Shown here: positions 59,789-64,000 of the stretch, piece after piece
Numbering within the stretch: the stretch's first letter is position 1
Layout: each line of letters opens with the position of its first letter
DNA from: Ruminococcaceae bacterium P7
GTDB taxonomy: Bacteria > Bacillota > Clostridia > Oscillospirales > Acutalibacteraceae
Direction: 5' to 3'
Assembly (NCBI GenBank): GCA_900100595.1
Contig: FMUA01000004.1
Coordinates: 124,001-188,000, forward strand
Length of the DNA stretch: 64,000 bases
Made by a program: the position numbers and the translations under genes
The notes under the pieces: generated by a model
Databases searched by the model: none
Told to the model about the DNA's origin: nothing
What the model saw: the letters and a program-made list of their open reading frames with translations, nothing else

Positions 59789-59949
59789 GGGAACCTCTAA
59801 AAATTCCTTACCGCACATAAGCACGGAATCTTCACGGCATAATCTTGCCAAAACCCCTTGAAATACGTCAGTATTCCTGCGGCGTTTTGACAACATTCTG
59901 CCATAAATCTTCCGCACTTCTGTACGACATTGAATTATTAGAGATTCCC
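59789..59949 (-). mobile_element. 161-bp MITE-like element, copy 4 (reverse)
   Basis: A full-length copy flanked by TAAA on both sides. It fills the gap between the folT stop codon and the terminator shared with the convergent rny gene. Confidence 0.85.
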
Positions 59950-59962
59950 TAAAGGCAAAATG

Positions 59963-59989
59963 AAAGCCGGCTCGGATGAGTCGGCTTTT
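59963..59989 (-). terminator. Terminator of rny
   Basis: AAAGCCGGCTC...GAGTCGGCTTT stem with T-rich tracts in both directions (one mismatch). Confidence 0.85.
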
Positions 59990-59999
59990 GTTTTTGGAG

Positions 60000-61559
60000 T
60001 TATTTTGCGAATTCCGCCGCGCGGCTTTCGCGGATGATGTTGACCTTGATCTGACCCGGATAATCGAGCTCGTCCTCGATTTTCTTGCAGATCTCTCTGG
60101 CGAGCGGCACCATGCGCTCGTCGTTGATGATCTCGGGCTTGACCATGACGCGGACCTCACGTCCCGCCTGGATAGCGAAGGAGCGGTCAACGCCGTTGAA
60201 GGAGGACGCGACCTCCTCGAGCTTCTGGAGACGCTTGATGTAGTTCTCGACATTCTCGCGTCTTGCGCCCGGTCTCGCTGCGGAGAGGGCGTCGGCAGCC
60301 TGTACAAGACAGGCGACGATGGTCTTCGCCTCGATGTCGCCGTGATGCGCGTGGATCGCGTGGATCACCGCTTCGTTCTCTTTGTATCTTCTCGCGAGGT
60401 CGACGCCGATCTGGATGTGCGTGCCCTCGACCTCGTGGTCAATTGCCTTGCCGATATCGTGGAGCAGTCCCGCGCGCTTCGCAAGGGTCGGGTCGATGCC
60501 CAGCTCGCTTGCCATCATGCCCGCGAGGTACGCTACCTCGATGGAGTGGTTGAGTACGTTCTGACCGTAGCTGGTACGGTAACGCAGACGTCCGAGCATC
60601 TTGACGAGCTCGGGATGGACGTTGTGGAGACCAAGCTCCAGCACCGCTCTCTCACCCTCGCGCTTGATGGTGGCGTCAACCTCACGCCTTGCCTTTTCGA
60701 CCGTCTCCTCGATTCTGGCGGGATGGATACGTCCGTCGGAAATGAGACGCTCGAGCGCGATTCTGGCGACCTCGCGTCTGACGGGCTCAAAGCACGACAG
60801 CGTGATCGCTTCGGGTGTGTCGTCGATGATCAGATCGACGCCTGTGAGCGTTTCGATCGCTCTGATGTTTCTGCCCTCTCGTCCGATGATACGTCCCTTC
60901 ATCTCGTCATTGGGCAGCGGTACAACCGAAATGGTTGCCTCGGCGACCTGCTCTGCGGCAAGCCGCTGAATCGAAAGTGAAATAATGTTGCGTGCCTTTT
61001 CGTCGGCCTCTTCCTTGAGCTGCTCCTGAAACTCCATGATCTTGACGGATTTTTCATGAACAAGCTCTCCTTCAAGCTGGGAAAGCAAATGATTTTTCGC
61101 CTGCTCTGCTGTATAGCCCGAAATCTTTTCGAGCATTTCAAACTGACTTTTCTTGATAGCCTCGACATCTGCGAGCTTCGCGTCAGCTTCCTTGAGCTTC
61201 TTGCTGATTTTCTCGTCCTTTTTCTCGACGTTGTCGAGCTTGCGGTCGAGCGTTTCTTCTTTTTGCTGGATGCGGCGTTCCTGACGCTGAACCTCCTTGC
61301 GGCGGTCGTTAATCTCCTTTTCGCTCTCGTTGCGGAAGCGGTGAACCTCGTCCTTACCCTCGAGGACGTATTCCTTCTTCTTCGCCTCAGCGGTCTTGAT
61401 GGCGTCCGCGACGATCCTCTTTGCCTCTTCCTCGGCGCTGCCTATCTCCTTTTCGGCGGTATTCCTGCGAATCTGAATACCCATAAAAATACCGACAGCT
61501 CCGCCGACCAGCAATGCGACAATAATCAATACTATCGCAAGTGCAATATGCATTCCCAT
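60000..61559 (-). CDS. rny: Ribonuclease Y
   Basis: The 519-residue membrane-bound endoribonuclease starts mRNA decay in Firmicutes. It has an N-terminal helix (about 4-25), a long charged coiled coil (about 30-195), a KH domain with [15 protein letters not shown] near 213, and an HD domain with the [10 protein letters not shown] site near 365. Length is that of the family. The ATG at 61559 has AAAGGAGGTG just upstream; ATG at 61553 is an alternative. A consensus promoter lies about 260 bases upstream, leaving a long structured leader. Confidence 0.97.
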   Translation of the reverse strand: MGMHIALAIVLIIVALLVGGAVGIFMGIQIRRNTAEKEIGSAEEEAKRIVADAIKTAEAKKKEYVLEGKDEVHRFRNESEKEINDRRKEVQRQERRIQQKEETLDRKLDNVEKKDEKISKKLKEADAKLADVEAIKKSQFEMLEKISGYTAEQAKNHLLSQLEGELVHEKSVKIMEFQEQLKEEADEKARNIISLSIQRLAAEQVAEATISVVPLPNDEMKGRIIGREGRNIRAIETLTGVDLIIDDTPEAITLSCFEPVRREVARIALERLISDGRIHPARIEETVEKARREVDATIKREGERAVLELGLHNVHPELVKMLGRLRYRTSYGQNVLNHSIEVAYLAGMMASELGIDPTLAKRAGLLHDIGKAIDHEVEGTHIQIGVDLARRYKENEAVIHAIHAHHGDIEAKTIVACLVQAADALSAARPGARRENVENYIKRLQKLEEVASSFNGVDRSFAIQAGREVRVMVKPEIINDERMVPLAREICKKIEDELDYPGQIKVNIIRESRAAEFAK

Positions 61560-61811
61560 GACACCTCCTTTGATAAAAATTTTTTCATAGTCTGGTTCCA
61601 ATTTCAAAAAAACTTTAAAAAGGTGCCGTTAATCAAGATATTCAATTTTCCATTCATATTTTTTACAGCGCAAAGCGCGATTATCAAAAACGCGGTTAAA
61701 TGTATAAAAAATATCTATAATAAACGGCTCTTTATAAAGAGTCTGATGAAAAAGAATTCGGGAAGACGCGCTGTAACCGCGGTCCCCGGGAATACGCATA
61801 ATTCCGTATTC
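61560..61811 (-). other. Long structured 5' leader of rny
   Basis: About 250 bases separate the predicted start of transcription from the rny start codon. On the minus strand the leader contains a perfect 7-bp stem GAATACG/CGTATTC near its 5' end, a GC-rich CCCGGGGACCGCGGT segment, and a stem GACTCTTTATAAAGAG(C/T)C. No short reading frame with a ribosome binding site was seen. Confidence 0.5.
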
Positions 61812-61818
61812 TTTATCA

Positions 61819-61847
61819 ATTTTAACCCAAAATCAAAGTGTTGTCAA
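61819..61847 (-). promoter_or_regulatory. Promoter of rny
   Basis: On the minus strand TTGACA and TAAAAT are separated by 17 bp. Confidence 0.8.
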
Positions 61848-61991
61848 GACGGAAATAACAGATATACAAATTTTTGATTGTAGATTATGAAAATGTATGT
61901 GAAAAGTGCAAGAATCCACCAACCTTGTTTAGCAATTTTATGAGGAGGCGGCAAAGATTTCAAATTATTCTGTTTATTTTCTATCAAACTA

Positions 61992-62020
61992 TTGAATAAA
62001 TGAAAAAAATGTAATATAAT
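61992..62020 (+). promoter_or_regulatory. Promoter of gap
   Basis: TTGAAT and TATAAT with a 17-bp A-rich spacer. The A/T-rich DNA upstream could act as an UP element. Confidence 0.75.
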
Positions 62021-62051
62021 ATACGTATCTTATTTTTAGGAGGAATTTTAT

Positions 62052-63083
62052 ATGTCAGTAAAAGTTGCAATCAACGGCTTCGGCCGCATTGGTCGTCTTG
62101 CGTTCAGACAGATGTTCGGCGCTGAGGGTTACGAGGTAGTAGCGATCAACGATCTTACCGCTCCCACCATGCTCGCTAACCTGCTCAAGTACGACACCGC
62201 TCAGAAGGGTTACTGCGGCACCATCGGTGAGAATCTCCACACTGTTGAGGCAGGCGAGAACTCCATCATCGTTGACGGCAAGGAAATCACCATCTATGCG
62301 AAGCCCAACGCTGCTGAGCTGCCCTGGGGCGAGCTCGGTATCGACGTAGTGCTCGAGTGCACAGGCTTCTACTGCTCCAAGGCGAAGAGCCAGGCTCACA
62401 TCGACGCAGGCGCCAAGAAGGTCGTTATCTCCGCTCCCGCGGGCAAGGATCTTCCCACCGTTGTATTCAGCGTAAACGAGAACGTTCTCACTCCCGAGGA
62501 CAAGATCATCTCCGCTGCTTCCTGCACCACCAACTGCCTCGCTCCCATGGCTGATACTCTCAACAAGTATGCTCCCATCCAGAGCGGTATCATGAGCACC
62601 ATCCACGCTTACACCGGCGATCAGATGATCCTCGACGGTCCTCACAGAAAGGGCGACCTCAGAAGAGCAAGAGCGGGCGCTGCCAACATCGTTCCCAACT
62701 CCACCGGCGCTGCGAAGGCGATCGGCCTCGTTATCCCCGAGCTCGACGGCAAGCTCATCGGCTCCGCTCAGCGTGTACCTGTTCCCACAGGCTCCACCAC
62801 CATCCTCACCGCTGTTGTCAAGGGCACAGACGTAACCGTAGAGGGCATCAACGCCGCTATGAAGGCTGCTGCTTCCGAGTCCTTCGGCTACAACGAGGAT
62901 CCCATCGTATCCTCCGACGTTATCGGCATGAGATACGGTTCCCTCTTCGACGCTACCCAGACCATGGTTTCCAAGGTTGCCGACGACCTCTATGAGGTTC
63001 AGGTAGTTTCCTGGTACGACAACGAGAACTCCTACACCAGCCAGATGGTAAGAACCATCAAGTACTTCGCTGAACTCGGCTGA
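62052..63083 (+). CDS. gap: Glyceraldehyde-3-phosphate dehydrogenase
   Basis: The 343-residue enzyme oxidises glyceraldehyde-3-phosphate to 1,3-bisphosphoglycerate with NAD in glycolysis. It shows the NAD-binding [14 protein letters not shown] start with Asp in AINDLT (NAD preference), the active-site [10 protein letters not shown] (Cys158) and [10 protein letters not shown] with His185. Length is normal. Codon choice is clearly biased (for example CTC, ATC, AAG and GCT) compared with neighbours, as expected for a very highly expressed gene. TTAGGAGG precedes the ATG. Confidence 0.98.
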   Translation: MSVKVAINGFGRIGRLAFRQMFGAEGYEVVAINDLTAPTMLANLLKYDTAQKGYCGTIGENLHTVEAGENSIIVDGKEITIYAKPNAAELPWGELGIDVVLECTGFYCSKAKSQAHIDAGAKKVVISAPAGKDLPTVVFSVNENVLTPEDKIISAASCTTNCLAPMADTLNKYAPIQSGIMSTIHAYTGDQMILDGPHRKGDLRRARAGAANIVPNSTGAAKAIGLVIPELDGKLIGSAQRVPVPTGSTTILTAVVKGTDVTVEGINAAMKAAASESFGYNEDPIVSSDVIGMRYGSLFDATQTMVSKVADDLYEVQVVSWYDNENSYTSQMVRTIKYFAELG

Positions 63084-63112
63084 TCCGCAGATTGTTCTAA
63101 AGCAAAAAACAC

Positions 63113-63145
63113 GCAGGCTGTCCGCACGGACAGCCTGTTTTTTTG
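63113..63145 (+). terminator. Terminator of gap
   Basis: CAGGCTGTCC GCAC GGACAGCCTG followed by seven T. Confidence 0.95.
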
Positions 63146-63248
63146 CCATAAATACAAGAAGAAACCAACATTTTCACTTTGATAATAAAATTTGTATAAG
63201 ACTTATAAAAAATAACCTAAAAATTAGTTCAGAAATTTTTGAATTTGC

Positions 63249-63277
63249 TTGAAATTCACATAATATTTTGGTATGAT
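63249..63277 (+). promoter_or_regulatory. Promoter of glgB
   Basis: TTGAAA and TATGAT with a 17-bp spacer, giving a leader of about 75 bases. Confidence 0.75.
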
Positions 63278-63357
63278 ATATCTAGGAATAGTATTTCTCA
63301 CGAAATCACGCGATTTTTTGAACAATCTTCACAATTTATACAGTGGGAGTTGAATTT

Positions 63358-64000
63358 ATGAACTACAGCCTCAGCGATGTCCGCACTGCCGCCGAAGCCT
63401 TTGCTGCGGGAGACGGCGCTTTCAGCTATGAATACTTCGGCGCACGCAGGGCTGAGAAGAACGGAGAGCAGGGTGTGCTCTTCCGTGTCTGGGCGCCCAA
63501 CGCGCGGAGTGTTTCCGTTGTGGGCAGCTTCAATGACTGGAACAAAACCGAAAACTTTATGCATAAAAACCGCGACGGCAACTGGGAGCTTTTCATCAAA
63601 GGCATCGGTCAGGGAGAATCCTACAAATACTGCATCGAGACCCCTTGGTTCGAGAAGGTGATGAAGTCCGACCCCTTTGCCTTTTACGCGGAGAACCGTC
63701 CCGACAACGCCTCGCGTGTCTTTGACCTCGGCGCGTATCAATGGGGCGACGGAGAGTGGCAGGAGAGCCGCAGAACCGCCGATTCGCTCAGGGAGCCGAT
63801 GAATATTTACGAAATCCACGCCGGCTCGTGGAAGCGCAACGAGGACGGCAGCTTCTACACCTACCGTCAGCTCGCTGAGGAGCTGACCGACTACCTCTGC
63901 GACATGCACTTCACGCACGTGCAGTTCATGCCGCTCACCGAGCATCCCTACGACCTGAGCTGGGGCTTCCAGACGACGGGCTACTTTGCCGCGACCTCGC
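63358..64000 (+). CDS. glgB: 1,4-alpha-glucan branching enzyme, 5' part
   Basis: The open frame runs off the window end, so 214 residues are visible. The N-terminal CBM48-type domain has FRVWAPNARSVSVVGSFNDW (about 42-61) and the region before the barrel has NIYEIHAGSWKR, then FTHVQFMPLTEHPYDLSWGF with QTTGYFA, which is the branching-enzyme pattern of GH13 subfamily 9. It should form alpha-1,6 branches in glycogen. GGGAG precedes the ATG. The catalytic residues lie beyond the window. Confidence 0.92.
   Translation, partial: MNYSLSDVRTAAEAFAAGDGAFSYEYFGARRAEKNGEQGVLFRVWAPNARSVSVVGSFNDWNKTENFMHKNRDGNWELFIKGIGQGESYKYCIETPWFEKVMKSDPFAFYAENRPDNASRVFDLGAYQWGDGEWQESRRTADSLREPMNIYEIHAGSWKRNEDGSFYTYRQLAEELTDYLCDMHFTHVQFMPLTEHPYDLSWGFQTTGYFAATS

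Noticed and set aside
59762-60307. A minus-strand frame running through element copy 4
   Set aside because: The frame is broken by stops in the other copies, so the element is not under selection to encode it.

Overview
The window looks like chromosomal DNA of an anaerobic gut or rumen clostridium of the Ruminococcus type (Oscillospiraceae). Three secreted proteins carry dockerin repeats, the hallmark of cellulosome or amylosome builders. Other support is a secreted GH13 alpha-amylase, threonine/proline-rich TTEP linkers, Gram-positive surface genes (LytR-CpsA-Psr, LicD, YfhO), strong AGGAGG ribosome binding sites, RNase Y, and ECF vitamin transporters under riboswitches. This placement is an inference from gene content. 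No rRNA, tRNA, CRISPR array, integrase or transposase gene was seen.

Layout: 1-5.1 kb holds a lipoprotein and two dockerin loci, the second broken by a frameshift between an LRR half and a dockerin half. 5.2-10.2 kb (minus) is an operon of an ABC transporter with a very large extracellular domain plus two membrane proteins. 10.4-19.1 kb (plus) has a serine hydrolase, an MBOAT/SGNH acylation cassette, a repeat lipoprotein, a CPBP protease and an S41-like protease. 19.1-26 kb holds acylphosphatase, two tandem choloylglycine-hydrolase-like proteins, endonuclease IV, a NUDIX hydrolase, a zinc-ribbon membrane protein and a WYL regulator. 26.4-31 kb has the amylase, a previously unlisted 40-residue peptide gene, an esterase and TrmO. 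31.1-42.7 kb has a DUF6765 operon, an unusual adenosine-deaminase-like/Rossmann fusion, a dockerin-DUF4353 protein, a FliB-like protein and an SPFH/zinc-ribbon operon. 42.8-43.8 kb is gene-poor. 43.8-50.6 kb has a lipase-like hydrolase, small membrane proteins, an Fn3-array secreted protein, an LCP enzyme and a YfbR nucleotidase. 50.8-58 kb is a surface-polymer run (YfhO, PepV, DUF975, GT2, LicD, AlkD). 58-60 kb carries an FMN riboswitch with ribU and a THF riboswitch with folT. The end holds rny, gap and the start of glgB.

Two features cross the whole window. First, a 161-bp MITE-like element is present in four full copies, each with terminal inverted repeats and a perfect 4-bp AT-rich target duplication, plus shortened derivatives down to 20 bp; most sit in 3' or 5' untranslated regions. 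Second, three promoters (serine hydrolase, repeat lipoprotein, small membrane protein) carry TGTCA direct repeats spaced exactly 11 bp, placed where a -35 box should be. This resembles Pho boxes and suggests a small envelope regulon under an OmpR/PhoB-type response regulator. Function calls are from sequence reading only; no database search was possible.
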